From Protula sp. h YS-2021 (lineage: Eukaryota > Annelida > Polychaeta > Sabellida > Serpulidae), in assembly GCA_949752745.1 (NCBI GenBank), contig OX457029.1:15997956-16061955 (forward strand): a DNA stretch of 64,000 nt, in the 5' to 3' direction. Shown here one piece after another: positions 48,420 to 58,589 of the stretch. A program made the position numbers and the translations under genes. The notes beneath the pieces are model-generated. The model was given only the letters and a program-made list of their open reading frames with translations, was not told the origin of the DNA and did not search any database. Each line of letters starts with the position of its first letter. Position 1 is the first letter of the stretch.

Positions 48420-48531
48420 CACAGTATATAATGCTGCGGGGCGCCTTTATCGTAAGCCGGGAGCCAGCGCACTGTTGCCGTGAACTGCGTCGTCTCCACG
48501 CTCACATTATAAGGCGCATGTGGCTGATCAA
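48420..48531 (-). CDS. IGSF9-like receptor, FN3-1 first half
   Basis: The exon has acceptor GACGTTGTTGCAG|TT and donor CTGTG|GTGAGC. It completes a leucine codon and encodes DQPHAPYNVSVETTQFTATV, then RWLPAYDKGAPQHYIL and the first two bases of Trp. This is the A to C strand half of an FN3 domain, with a core Trp and the family-like ending (Y/F)-x-(L/V)-W-Y at the exon junction. N-glycosylation motif NVS. Confidence 0.9.
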
Positions 48532-48862
48532 CTGCAACAACGTCACGTCAGCTTTGTTACTATATTAAGACTCCAACTGTACATGTTGAATTAAGTTCCA
48601 ACTATTTTTTTTCACTAGGACCGTTAAATCAATCTTTATTACGTTACCAGCAAATCTGTAGAATAGTCCGTGTTGGGTATTTAGGAAGCAGCCTGATTTC
48701 TACACTGGCAGTTTGTAACAACTGAATGATTCAATCTTCAATTATTGTTCATCCAGGGCTCTTACAGTTTAAAGGCCATCTCAAAACAGTCGACCGTGAC
48801 CCAACAGTCTCCATTAATAGATGCACATAGTAAGTTAGAAGCAGTGGAGTGACGGTACTTAC

Positions 48863-49016
48863 GTTCAATAATAAGTAAGGTAGATGTGATGATATTGGTG
48901 ACTATGTTTTTGGCTACACATTCATAAATACCGTGGTCATCTCTCTGAAGGTTGGCTATAGTTAAATTGCCGCCATCTTGCAATGTTCTTGCCACTGGAG
49001 GAAAAATCCCGTCAGC
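48863..49016 (-). CDS. IGSF9-like receptor, last Ig domain, second half
   Basis: The exon has acceptor TTACTCGTCAG|GCT and a consensus donor GAAC|GTAAGT. It encodes ADGIFPPVARTLQDGGNLTI, then NLQRDDHGIYECVAKNIV: strands D to G of an I-set Ig domain, with the D-x-G-x-Y-x-C signature. The order matches human IGSF9 Ig5 followed directly by FN3-1. It starts in phase 0 and ends in phase 1. The NLT motif may be glycosylated. Confidence 0.93.
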
Positions 49017-49483
49017 CTGACGAGTAACAGAATAATAGAAAGTACAGTTAAACCTCCACAAAAGTACGTTGAATGAAGCGGACGTGCCTCAGCGTGTAAA
49101 CACCTCTCATCCTAATCTCTCTACGCACCTCAGTGGCCTTTCAGCGTGTTTCTATGGCAGAAAGAGCCGTATTATAATGCACCGCTGTCTGTAATTGCCG
49201 GGAGGAAGTTGGTGGAGGACAACGTTGCTTTACGCTCTCCCACAATAACGCCTTCACATTTACATTAATACAATAAATTTAATTACTGCCACACAATCAT
49301 TTCTGCTCAATAAAAATTACAGACAAATTAATTTTAACAAATACGTTTGACATCAATATTCTATTTCTTTGTGAACTGATACCACCAGAATTGCTATTGA
49401 AAGAGCCAAAAATCACGTCTGTCTAGTGGGAATCGAATCTTAGTAACTTCTTTTTTCAATAAACTCTCTAGAGCAAATTACTT

Positions 49484-49575
49484 TTCGGTTAGCTCAGTCG
49501 GTAGAGCGTTGGCCTTGTAATCCTAGGGTCCCTGGCTCGAAACCAGCCAGTGGTGGAAAGCGGAGGATTAGCTTT
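49484..49575 (+). repeat. tRNA-derived SINE-like sequence (tRNA-Thr(TGT)-like head)
   Basis: Box A TAGCTCAGTCGG (49490-49501), a loop CTTGTAA with anticodon TGT (49516-49518) and box B GGCTCGAAACC (49534-49544) are spaced as in a tRNA. The acceptor stem does not pair and the anticodon stem has two mismatches, so this is a degenerate, SINE-type head rather than a working tRNA gene. Confidence 0.6.
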
Positions 49576-49862
49576 CGCTCAAATTGATTTAGCTAAATGA
49601 CTGCACAACAAAATTCACCACCACGGAATTCAAAATTAGCACAATTGAGTCTTCCGGCAATCCCTTTAACAAAATATATATATATTTCGATTTGCATGTA
49701 TATTTAACAGGGAAAATGCAGCCTTATCTGGTTATCTCGACACTCAGTAAATCGAGATATTCGGGATTTCGAGATCAAGCGGAGAGAGGATTATTCTCAA
49801 CACATAGAGGCAGGGTGCAGGGAGGGGGTGGGGGCGGCAGTGCAGTATTTGTTCACATATAC

Positions 49863-50188
49863 GGTGCTACATTTTGCTAGCCTACGGTAGCTGGTGGTTT
49901 GGAAAGAGGGCAGGGTGGTGAGTGTTAGTGGTGCTACCTTGCACCAGCTGATGGTTTGGAGAGGGAGGGGGTGGTGATTGCTACTGGTGCTACCTTGCAT
50001 CAGACGATGGTTTGGAGAGGGGGGGCGGGGTGGTGAGTGGTACTGGTGCTACCTTGCACCAGCTGATTGTTTGGAGAGGGAGGGGGCGGTGATTGCTACT
50101 GGTGCTACTTTGCACCAGACGATGGTTTGGAGAGGGGGGCGGTGAGTGTTACTGGTGCTACCTTGCGCCAGCTGATGGTTGGGCGGGG
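49863..50188. repeat. 56-bp tandem copies of the Ig exon's 3' end and splice donor
   Basis: Units start at 49930, 49986, 50045 and 50101; the real exon end is at 50154-50188, and a degenerate unit begins at 49863. On the minus strand each unit reads ACCATCAGCTGGTGCAAG|GTAGCACC or a close variant, so the last 20-odd bases of exon 50162-50277 and its donor have been copied into the intron. Alternate units share variants (CAGCTGATGG / CAGACGATGG), suggesting a two-unit step. Confidence 0.88.
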
Positions 50189-50277
50189 GTCGCCTTCGGC
50201 CACACACGCCATCTGTACACTCTCCTGTAGCTCCCGCTGGTAGATCGGGTCTGGGCGTAACAGGAAATGCGGGGGAT
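50162..50277 (-). CDS. IGSF9-like receptor, last Ig domain, first half
   Basis: The exon has acceptor TTTATTTTCCAG|AT and donor CGCAAG|GTAGCA. It encodes PPHFLLRPDPIYQRELQESV, then QMACVAEGDPRPTISWRK: strands A to C of an I-set Ig domain with the first core Cys and the Trp. It parallels human IGSF9 Ig5 (PP-x-F...P...L-x-C-x-A-x-GDPxPxxSW-x-K). The exon starts with two bases completing a codon, so the missing upstream exon must end in phase 1. Confidence 0.92.
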
Positions 50278-50427
50278 CTGGAAAATAAAAAAAGCATTGT
50301 AATACAAAGCATCTGTAAATCCGGGTTTATCATTTCTTCAATGTTTGTGAATTTACAATTTTAATAAAATTTAGGACAGAACCTTCTCATAAATAGACCA
50401 GATACATGGATTCATATAAGCTGTTCC

Positions 50428-51275
50428 TTGCTTGAAAGCATCTTTTATCATGTCGGTTATCATGTCAGTTATCAAGTCGGTTACCATGTCAGTTATCATG
50501 TCGGTTACCATGTCAGTTGTCATGTCAATTATCATGCCAGTTATCGTGTTCGCTATCATGTCGGTTATGATGTTGGCTATCATGTCAGCTGTCAAATCGG
50601 CTATGATGTCGGTTGTCATATGGGCTATCATGTCAGTTGTCATTTCGGTTATCATGTCAGTTATCTGTTCGCTATCATGTCGGTTATGATGTCGGTTATC
50701 ATGTCAGTTATCATGTCGGCTATCATATCGGCTATGATGTCGGTTATCATGTCAGTTGTCATGTCGGTTATCATGTTAGCTAGTATGTCCGTTATCACGT
50801 GGGTTATCATGTTGGCTATCATGTCTGTTATCATGTCGGTTATGACGGCTATCATGTGGTGTCAGTTGTCATGTCGGGTATCATGTCAGTTATGATGTCG
50901 GTTATCATGTCAGTTATGACGTCGGTTATCATGCCAGTTATCATGTTGGCTATCATGTCAGTTATTATGTCGGCTATCATGTCAGTTATGATGTCGGTTA
51001 TCATGTCAGTTATCATGTTGGCTATCATGTCAGTTATGATGTCGGTTATCATGTCAGTTATGACGTCGGTTATCATGTCAGTTATTATGTCGGCTATCAT
51101 GTCAGTTATCATGTCAGTTATGATGTCGGTTATCATGTCAGTTATGACGTCGGTTATCATGTCAGTTATTATGTCGGCTATCATATCAGTGATCATGTCA
51201 GTTACGATGTTGGTTATCATGTCAGTTATCGTGGTTATCACGTCGGTTATCATGTCGATGACAACGACATATTTT
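50428..51275. repeat. 12-bp tandem repeat array (ATCATGTCGGTT type)
   Basis: About 70 units of ATCATGTCAGTT, with GATG and GGCT variants. Unit length is a multiple of three, so both strands stay open; those frames (for example MSVIMSVI or MITDMITD repeats) are artefacts. Confidence 0.95.
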
Positions 51276-51289
51276 GTCCACTCCAGCCA

Positions 51290-51870
51290 TGTCGTTATAA
51301 CAAGTACTGCATATCAGGTGTGGCCCATACATATATCAATGACTGCATAAACAAGTATTAAACTTTGAGGTCATTATCTGGTGTGATTAAGTGACTGACC
51401 TACAAGCCATCAACGCCGCTACAGAAACGCGTGCGCTCAGTGAAGATTTTTTTAAAGCTGTAACATTACACTTTCCGTTGGCCCAAAAAGCAACCACTGC
51501 ACTGAAAATGTATCAGTATGAGCTTCAGGTCTATGGCATAGAGTGTTACAGATTATACAGCGGAATTTCGCACTTTTTTGAGAACACAAAACCTGCCTAA
51601 CCAAGACAAATCTTTTACTTTTGACGAAGATACGAAGTGTCTGAGTAACCTAATTTTTCGAAATAAAATTTCCAGAGACCTGATGTCGTGAAACCATGGG
51701 AACACATGCACACACATTGGGACGCTAGAAGCTACGCTGCGTCACAAGTGTTATAAAATCAACTTCAGCTTTTCTGACGGCGATCAGCTGCGGGAAATAG
51801 AACGCATTAATCTGATTGTGTTTCGGTCTGTGTTCATGTATGCGTGTGGGTGCGCATTTCTCGCACCCCC
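51290..51870. other. Single-copy DNA without recognised genes
   Basis: A 69-codon plus-strand frame (51391-51600) has no recognised motif. Confidence 0.35.
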
Positions 51871-51884
51871 CGCCCCCAACCCCG

Positions 51885-52015
51885 TGGCTGTTACATCGTG
51901 AAATGTAGACCGCAATCACAATAACTATATGCCTGTGAGTGCGCCGTTCGCTCCGGCCTCCCCGTGGCCTCTTACATCGTGAAATGTAGACCGCAATCAC
52001 AATAACTGTGTGGAA
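51885..52015. repeat. Tandem duplication of about 72 bp
   Basis: TTACATCGTGAAATGTAGAC, CGCAATCACAATAACT and the GTGGC lead-in occur twice. Confidence 0.8.
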
Positions 52016-52553
52016 AATGTGATGCGTCAGCTCTGGTAATGAGCTGGCACGTTGAATTATCGTTGCTACAAGTGTATTACGAAGCAGAGACCACAACAAG
52101 ATCCCTCAGCGACCGGCCTCATTTGTCTTACCATCTCCCGGGATTCTACGTACAGATGTGATCCTACCAAATTAGAATGTGTATCAAATATATAAAAGGC
52201 ATATACAAAAGAGATCAGCTGTGCTATCACAGTGATGAGCAGATACTGACTTATTTCCAGGCAGCATGAAGTATTATTGACCAGAAAGTAAACGTTGACT
52301 TTCAGGTCAACATTTCCGTAACTGGACGCTAAAGATCTACCTGTTTACTCGAAATAAGTCAATAGATGCTCTGCTATGGTTTAATTTGCGTTGTGATTAG
52401 CGATAATTGCGATATCTATAGATTTTTGCGTCGACACTGAAAAATTTTTGACTTGGGAATCGACCAATGAGATTACAGTATTCACCCAAGTCATATAACA
52501 ATTACAGTTGCAGTGTACTGCACCAGACGCGAAGGTTGCGAGCGCACGTGTGC

Positions 52554-52555
<2 letters not shown>

Positions 52556-52609
<54 letters not shown>

Positions 52610-52612
52610 TTA

Positions 52613-52653
<41 letters not shown>

Positions 52654-52679
52654 ATTGTTTCGCTTAGTCTCACTCGGTC

Positions 52680-52735
<56 letters not shown>
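52556..52735. repeat. (TC)n microsatellites
   Basis: Three long TC runs are separated by short interruptions. Confidence 0.97.
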
Positions 52736-52738
<3 letters not shown>

Positions 52739-53021
52739 TTCGCTCTCTGAAGCCCACCGCCTTCTGCGTCGTAATAACCACCTACAGGGCACAGACGCAC
52801 TTCTTAAATCATGGTATGTGACAGGAAGAGAAATGCACTTTTGACAGAGCAAGCGGCAATATGGTGACCTGTTAAGTCCCAGCCATATGTTAAACTGCGT
52901 ATGACGCAAACACAGCACAGAACTATGTGACAAACATTAGATTATCAGCGCTAATGTGACCAAAAGGACAACAGGTGCGCGTGACAAGTGGCGCCATAAA
53001 ATATACATGGCAGAGCGAGCC

Positions 53022-53046
53022 TGCACCCCCCCCCCCCCCCCCCCCC
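53022..53046. repeat. Poly-C tract of about 22 bases
   Basis: A pure C run, one of several in the window. Confidence 0.9.
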
Positions 53047-53599
53047 AGCACGGTGATAAGTCTGCCAGGCAATCCTGCGCCGAGACAACAGTCCGGCCAG
53101 CCAATGAGCCGAGCAGACAACCCCATCCCCCAGCATGCAAAATTTTAACAATTTTTGCGAACCCTCCCCCCCTCCCCCTTTTAAAAAATAATCTGAGATG
53201 CATTTAAATAAAAAAAAACGTTTCAATTCATCTAAAATAATCCATTTCAAATGGAACACAAGTAATCATCGAGAGTTCAACCCCAAACCGGAAACGGCGA
53301 TGAGTCGGTTTAAAATTAATGCACGATCCGACTGTGACACTGTGAATAGTATAAAATGATTTGTTACAGCTCAACCTGACGGGGACTCCGGTTGATACAG
53401 CAGCTTAAACCAAAGGTTTAAGTATTGTCTAATACATGTCCAAACACTACCGGTAAGTCAATCGTCAAGCTTTTTTCATTCTTCTTATAGCACTGCCTTT
53501 TGAGTAGCAAAGTACGAAGTACGTGTCTGTGAGCCACATCACACCTACGTAATACGCAACCGCAGTTACCACGCTTCGGTAGCATTCGGAATTCAGTTT

Positions 53600-54185
53600 G
53601 TGTCACCGTGACGTTGACCTTTAACTCAAGGTCACCCGAACCTAATCAGGTTGTGACACCTTTTACATTCAAGTTACAGACAAATTTTTGATGAAATCCG
53701 CCCACCCGACCTTGAGATATGGTGTCCAAAAGGAACAGATCTGCAAAATTTCAAAGTCTCACAGTGACCTTGACCTTTGACAGAATGGTCACCCCAACCT
53801 ATTCAGGTTGTGACACTTCCATAGAAGTTACAGACAAATTTTTGTTGAAATCCATCCAGCCAACCTTGAGATATGGTGTCCAAAAGCAACATGATGTGCA
53901 AAATTTCAATGTTTCACGGTGACCTTGAAACATTGGGCCAAAGGTCACCCAACCTAATCAGGTTGCGACACCTTTTACTTACAAGTTACAGACAAATTTT
54001 GGTTGAAATCCGTCCTTGAAGCCGACCTTGAGATATGGTGTCCACAAGCAACAGATGTGTAAAATTTCAAAGTCTCACAGTGACCTTGACCTTTCACCCA
54101 AGGTCACTCAAAGGTAATCACGTCACGACCCTTCTCCACACAAGTCAGACACCAACTTTGGTTGAAATCCGTCCAACTAAGAAAC
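53600..54185. repeat. Repeat of about 156 bp with AGGTCA-type motifs, four copies
   Basis: GTGACCTTGACCTTT-like cores at 53608, 53764, 53919 and 54080 are followed by CAAGGTCACC, then TTACAGACAAATTTTTG, GAAATCCGTCC and ACCTTGAGATATGGTGTCCA. Copy 2 holds TGACCTTTGAC, close to the reverse complement of a DR1 nuclear-receptor site. Confidence 0.85.
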
Positions 54186-54269
54186 TTTCGATTAAAATTT
54201 TACAACCATGTGAAAAAAGACTGAGAGAAATGAATGGTTTGACAATTCAGTTATTTACCACCATTTATT

Positions 54270-54646
54270 TCATTTTTTGCCAAACTTCAAAGTTCCGCCA
54301 TTGCGGCAATTTTTGGCAAACCGCAAAAAAAAATAATAGCCTGGTAGGCAAACTCCTGGGGAACATCCCTGAGTAACATCTTAAACTGTAGGAGGAGTAG
54401 CATTTAAAAAATGGGTCGAAACGTGCACAAAAAGTACCGTCATTTTGTCAGTTTCTCGTCAATCGTCAAAAGTAATTGCCAGGTGGGGGACCACCCAGGG
54501 AACATTCGTGCGTAATATCAAAACGACTGGAGCAAAACTGTAGGAGGAGTAGCATTTTAAAGAAAAAGTTTAACCTACGCACATATATTCAAGCCCCCTA
54601 GAATGATACGACTAACCCAGTCCGACAAAGTCGGCTGGGTTAAAAA
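54270..54646 (+). mobile_element. Hairpin-ended element fragment, right end
   Basis: Two satellite-like units (GGCAATTTTTGGCAAACCGC, AAAACTGTAGGAGGAGTAGC) lead to TAACCTACGCACATA, GAATGATACGACT and the stem AACCCAG(T)CCGAC AAA GTCGGCTGGGTT (54614-54641), followed by AAAAATAG. Confidence 0.55.
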
Positions 54647-54649
54647 TAG

Positions 54650-55505
54650 AGCCGACAAAACGGAGAAGGCCCGGGGGGTGGGTTAAGAAGGGTGGTGCTG
54701 ACGTCATACACCTTTCTTAATTTTCTATGCGAGTTTAATGTTTAAGAAACACCGTGCGAGGAAGGAATAACTGCATAAAGTTTGAAATCGATTGGACTTT
54801 CCCCTACGACAGATTTTGCACACCAAGTCTTGTAAAGGTTATATGCATAGTTTACATATTGTCGTCACTTGCCGTTTCCGTTCCTTCTACTACCAAAAAA
54901 AATTGACAGAATCTTTCGGACCTGCTAAGCAAAAAATCCACAAAATTTGAACTTTCTCCGATGTTCATAATATTTTAGCGTAGTTACGTCATACACTTTC
55001 CTTGATTTCGCTACATCCGTCAAAAATGGTAGAACCGTCCAACTGACCCAAGGAATACTCGTATAAAATTTGAAGTCGATATGACTTACTGTCTGCAAAC
55101 AAGATCTTGTTCAAAATAAATGCATATTTTATGCGATGGCGTCATACGCCGCACTCACTCGTTCTACTCGCGAAACAATCTGACAAAATCTTTCGGAACT
55201 ACCAAGCAGCAATTCCAGAAAGTTTGAACTTTCTGCGATGTTAAGCGGCTGCGTAATGTCGCACACAATATTTTTACGTAATGATGGCATACACCTGCCC
55301 GCCCTAATACTGTTACATGCGTCAGAAGTTGAAAAACCCGTTCGACCAATCTAACGAATAAACAGATCAAGTTTAAAATCGATGCGACTTTTCGTTCTCG
55401 AGATATCTTGCACACATTTCGTTCACAACAAACTGACACACACACACGCACAGACAGAGAAGGCACAAACGCTATGTCTCCCCATGGTCGGGGAGACATG
55501 ATGAT
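54650..55505. mobile_element. CTCCCCGAC family element, copy 6 (5' truncated)
   Basis: It contains the 308-bp units (CATATTTTATGCGATGGCGT, GACAAAATCTTTCGGAACTA) and a right end TGTCTCCCCATGGTCGGGGA then GACAT (to 55500). It directly follows the hairpin-ended fragment. Confidence 0.65.
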
Positions 55506-55759
55506 ACGGGTCTATTTTTTCGTACGGGCGAATAGCACCCTTCAGTGAGATGTTCTTGCCCTGGCACTTTATTGATATTTCCATCAGACCAGCAAGGAGC
55601 AGTAAATCACCCCTTTAGATTTGTAGCAAACATCTCCTGGGCAGAGTTTTCCAAACTATGTGAAAAAAAACACAAAGCAAATTTGGCAGGTCGAATTTTA
55701 AGCATTAATATTTCTCAGGGACCCAATAAGATTACCTTGGTATCTCAGAACAAGATTTG

Positions 55760-56690
55760 AGTTGATCTAAATTGTTTGCTCAATTTCATGTACGGCTCTC
55801 CATGTTGCTCGTTACCTCGGAACAAAATTTGAGCTGATCTAAATCGTTTGCTCAATTTCATGTATGACTCTCCATGTCGCTCGTTATCTCGGAACAAAAT
55901 TTGAGCTGATCTAAATCGTTTGCTCAATTTCATGTACGGCTCTCCATGTCGCTCGTTATCTCGGAACAAAATTTGAGCTGATCTAAATTGTTTGCTCAAT
56001 TTCATGTATGGCTCTCCATGTCGCTCGTTACCTCGGAACAAAATTTGAACTGATCTAAATCGTTTGCTCAATGTCATGTATGGCTCTCCATGTCGCTCGT
56101 TATCTCGGAACAAAATTTGAGCTGATCTAAATCGTTTGCTCAATTTCATGTACGGCTCTCCATGTCGCTCGTTACCTCGGAACAAAATTTGAGCTGATCT
56201 AAATCGTTTGCTCAATTTCATGTACGGCTCTCCATGTCGCTTGGTGTCTCGGAACAAAATTTGAGCTGATCTAAATCGTTTGCTAAATTTCATGTACGGC
56301 TCTCCATGTCGCTTGGTGTCTCGGAACAAAATTTGAGCTGATCTAAATCGTTTGCTCAATTTCATGTATGGCTCTCCATGTCGCTTGGTGTCTCGGAACA
56401 AAATTTGAGCTGATCTAAATCGTTTGCTCAATTTCATGTACGGCTCTCCATGTCGCTCGTTACCTCGGAACAAAATTTGAGCTGATCTAAATCGTTTGCT
56501 CAATTTCATGTATGGCTCTCCATGTCGCTTGGTGTCTCGGAACAAAATTTGAGCTGATCTAAATCGTTTGCTCAATTTCATGTACGGCTCTCCATGTCGC
56601 TTGGTGTCTCGGAACAAAATTTGAGCTGATCTAAATCGTTTGCTCAATTTCATGTACGGCTCTCCATGTCGCTTGGTGTCTCGCAACAGG
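55760..56690. repeat. 72-bp tandem repeat, about 13 copies
   Basis: The unit contains GAGCTGATCTAAATCGTTTG, CTCAATTTCATGTACGGCTC and TCCATGTCGCTCGTTACCTC. Since 72 is divisible by three, the minus strand is open for 330 codons as a 24-residue repeat (motif RHGEPYMKLSKRFRSAQILF). Internal variation is mostly in the TCGTTAC/TTGGTGT segment. I see no promoter, splice or family evidence for a gene. Confidence 0.93.
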
Positions 56691-56825
56691 ATCTGAGTAA
56701 TATCTGAGGAAGTTCGATAATTACTTGGCAATCGCAAAGCTGATCGACCACTTCACGAGAGTGCCAAATAACATTTGTTCCATATTGAACGCGGTTCTTA
56801 ACTCGCTTGCGTAGTGTGGGGTGTG

Positions 56826-57130
56826 GGGGGGGGGGGGGGGCAGGGCGAGTATCGAATCTCGATTGGCTGCGCGCGTCCACATTTTCAGAAAAGCATCCTG
56901 CGTGATGAGAGATGCATAAAAGGAAAACCACAATTACAATCACATCTCGTGAATGAGTTTTAATTTCCATCCGTTGCATTTTTGGGGGAAGGGGTGGTGG
57001 GGGCGGAACGGGTTAATTTATTCTTTCTATTTTTCAACTTTTTTTGGTTTGCTTTCTTTCCTTACACAATAAATATCAAATCACGATTATTTCAATGATA
57101 TGGGCTTCACGGGGGGGGGGGGGAGGGGGG
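56826..57130. repeat. G-rich tracts and simple sequence
   Basis: G runs of about 14 and 13 bases lie near 56826-56840 and 57110-57123, with further short G runs that could form quadruplexes. No gene. Confidence 0.7.
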
Positions 57131-57424
57131 TAGGGGGGACTGGGGCATATCCATCATCGCCAGTCAGGACACGAAGCGCAAAGAAAACGTCCCAGTACGG
57201 AAACCCATTACAGAAAGAACAACGCCAAAATAGCCAGTAATGTTGTTATGAAGTTCTCATCTACATATAACAATAAGTAATCCGATAGAATCGAGGAAGG
57301 AGGGAGATCTAACCGCGACACATTGTCATTGCTCAGCAATATGTTTGGTATAAACAAATTCGGAATTTAAACAGGGTAAGTGCTGTTTAGGATTTCAGTT
57401 TCCGACGCTGTGTCGACATCTTCG

Positions 57425-57725
57425 AGTTCCGGTGCGAAGCCGCCTCAACATTTTTAGTTTCCGGTATGCGGCTGCCTCAACGTTTTCAATTCCTGCTGCT
57501 TGTACGGCTTCCTCTATATTTTCAATTTCTGGTGCGCAGCTGCCTCAACATTTTCAATTTCCGGTGCGTGGTTATATCTATGTTTTCAATTTCCGGTGCG
57601 CAACTGCCTCAACATTTTCCATTTTCGGTGCGCAGCTATCTCAATATTTCTACATTTTCCATTTCCGGTGCGCGGCTATCTCTATATTTTCAATTTCCGG
57701 TGCCCGGACGTGTCAGTGTTTTCGG
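57425..57725. repeat. Minisatellite, unit about 32 bp
   Basis: About nine copies of TTTTCAATTTCCGGTGCGCA, GCTGCCTCAACA. Overlapping frames are artefacts. Confidence 0.9.
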
Positions 57726-57928
57726 CATGGCTTCTAGTCGACTTATGGGGCAACCCAGCAAATTTAACCATTACTCGAAGAGCGTTAAACCCCACACATT
57801 ATCCCGGGCCCATATGGCCTATCACCAAACATTGTTACACACAGCAAGACAATCTACACAGTAATTTTCCAAAGCTAAAGATTTTTCTTGGAACAGGCGT
57901 GTGATTTAATGGAAAGGTTATTAACAGG

Positions 57929-58150
57929 TTAATAAGACGCACGCGTATGCGTATAAATCACAGCGTGATGGGTGGGACCGGCGGAATCTTTCCTCGCTTC
58001 CTGATCTCCCCAAACAGCAGCTATGGCCCGTAATGAGACTTCCTCATCCAGGGCTAGCATTCCCGGAAGCAGGACAGGGGCGACGACAGAGAAGAGCTTA
58101 CAAAGTGCTGCTTCAAACAGCCCACCCGACTCTGTTGTGTCTGCCTGGAA
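57929..58150 (-). CDS. Unidentified candidate terminal exon
   Basis: A minus-strand frame follows two acceptor-like sites (TTCTTGCAG and CCATTTCCAG|GCA) and encodes about 70 residues: ADTTESGGLFEAALCKLFSV, APVLLPGMLALDEEVSLRAI, AAVWGDQEARKDSAG, then a stop. The composition is coding-like and helical, but I do not recognise a family. An ATTAAA variant poly(A) signal lies near 57910 on the same strand. It does not resemble the Ig exons expected here. It could be the last exon of another gene, a transposon remnant or chance. Confidence 0.25.
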   Translation of the reverse strand, partial: FQADTTESGGLFEAALCKLFSVVAPVLLPGMLALDEEVSLRAIAAVWGDQEARKDSAGPTHHAVIYTHTRASY

Positions 58151-58589
58151 ATGGAATGGCGGCACTGCAAGAATGTCGATAAAAATGATCTATCGCGTTT
58201 TACTTCTATTGTGACTAGATGTGATTTTTACGACGCCCATATAACGGTTCATTAAGCATGCTACATTGGAAGTTGCTGTAGTTTTTCCCAGACTTTATCT
58301 CTCCCTGTTTACTTGTGGGAATAAGGTGAAGATAGTAAAGTGCTTGCGCAGAAGCTTTACCTTTGAGTGCCAGTCAGTCACTGAACAGAATCCAAAAACA
58401 TTTATCTCTGATAGAACTGAGACAAATTCAGGTCGCGCGCTCTCTCGAAGCTTTTGTGATTGATAAGTCGAAGGGGAAGTGAACGTTCCACGCGAGCTGT
58501 CCAGATTCATATCAAGTACGGGGCTACGTACTCTGGCTTACCTCGTTTACGGAGGAGTGCTTTATCTGTCCCTAGGGAGGGTTCAGTTC

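Larger units (their letters stand above)
20659..50277 (-). other. Gene span: IGSF9/Turtle-family receptor, 3' portion
   Basis: Twelve constitutive exons plus one alternative tail exon, listed separately, form a type I membrane protein. Its order is Ig (last of the family's five), FN3, linker, FN3, transmembrane helix, cytoplasmic tail. Splice phases match across every constitutive junction. The family (Drosophila turtle and borderless, vertebrate IGSF9/IGSF9B) works in dendrite and axon patterning and synapse adhesion. Exon-by-exon similarity to the order and spacing of human IGSF9 (Ig5, FN3-1, FN3-2, TM) supports the family call. Which paralogue it is cannot be decided here. Signal peptide and Ig1-4 exons are not recognised to the right. 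Confidence 0.85.

Noticed and set aside
49484..49575. Functional tRNA-Thr gene
   Set aside because: Acceptor stem does not pair and the anticodon stem has mismatches; better explained as a tRNA-derived SINE head.
50428..51350. Long open frames on both strands (MSVIMSVI / MITDMITD proteins)
   Set aside because: Produced by a 12-bp tandem repeat whose length is a multiple of three; no start context, splice site or family.
57432..57904. Three overlapping plus-strand frames of 101-134 codons
   Set aside because: All arise from the 32-bp minisatellite read in different frames.
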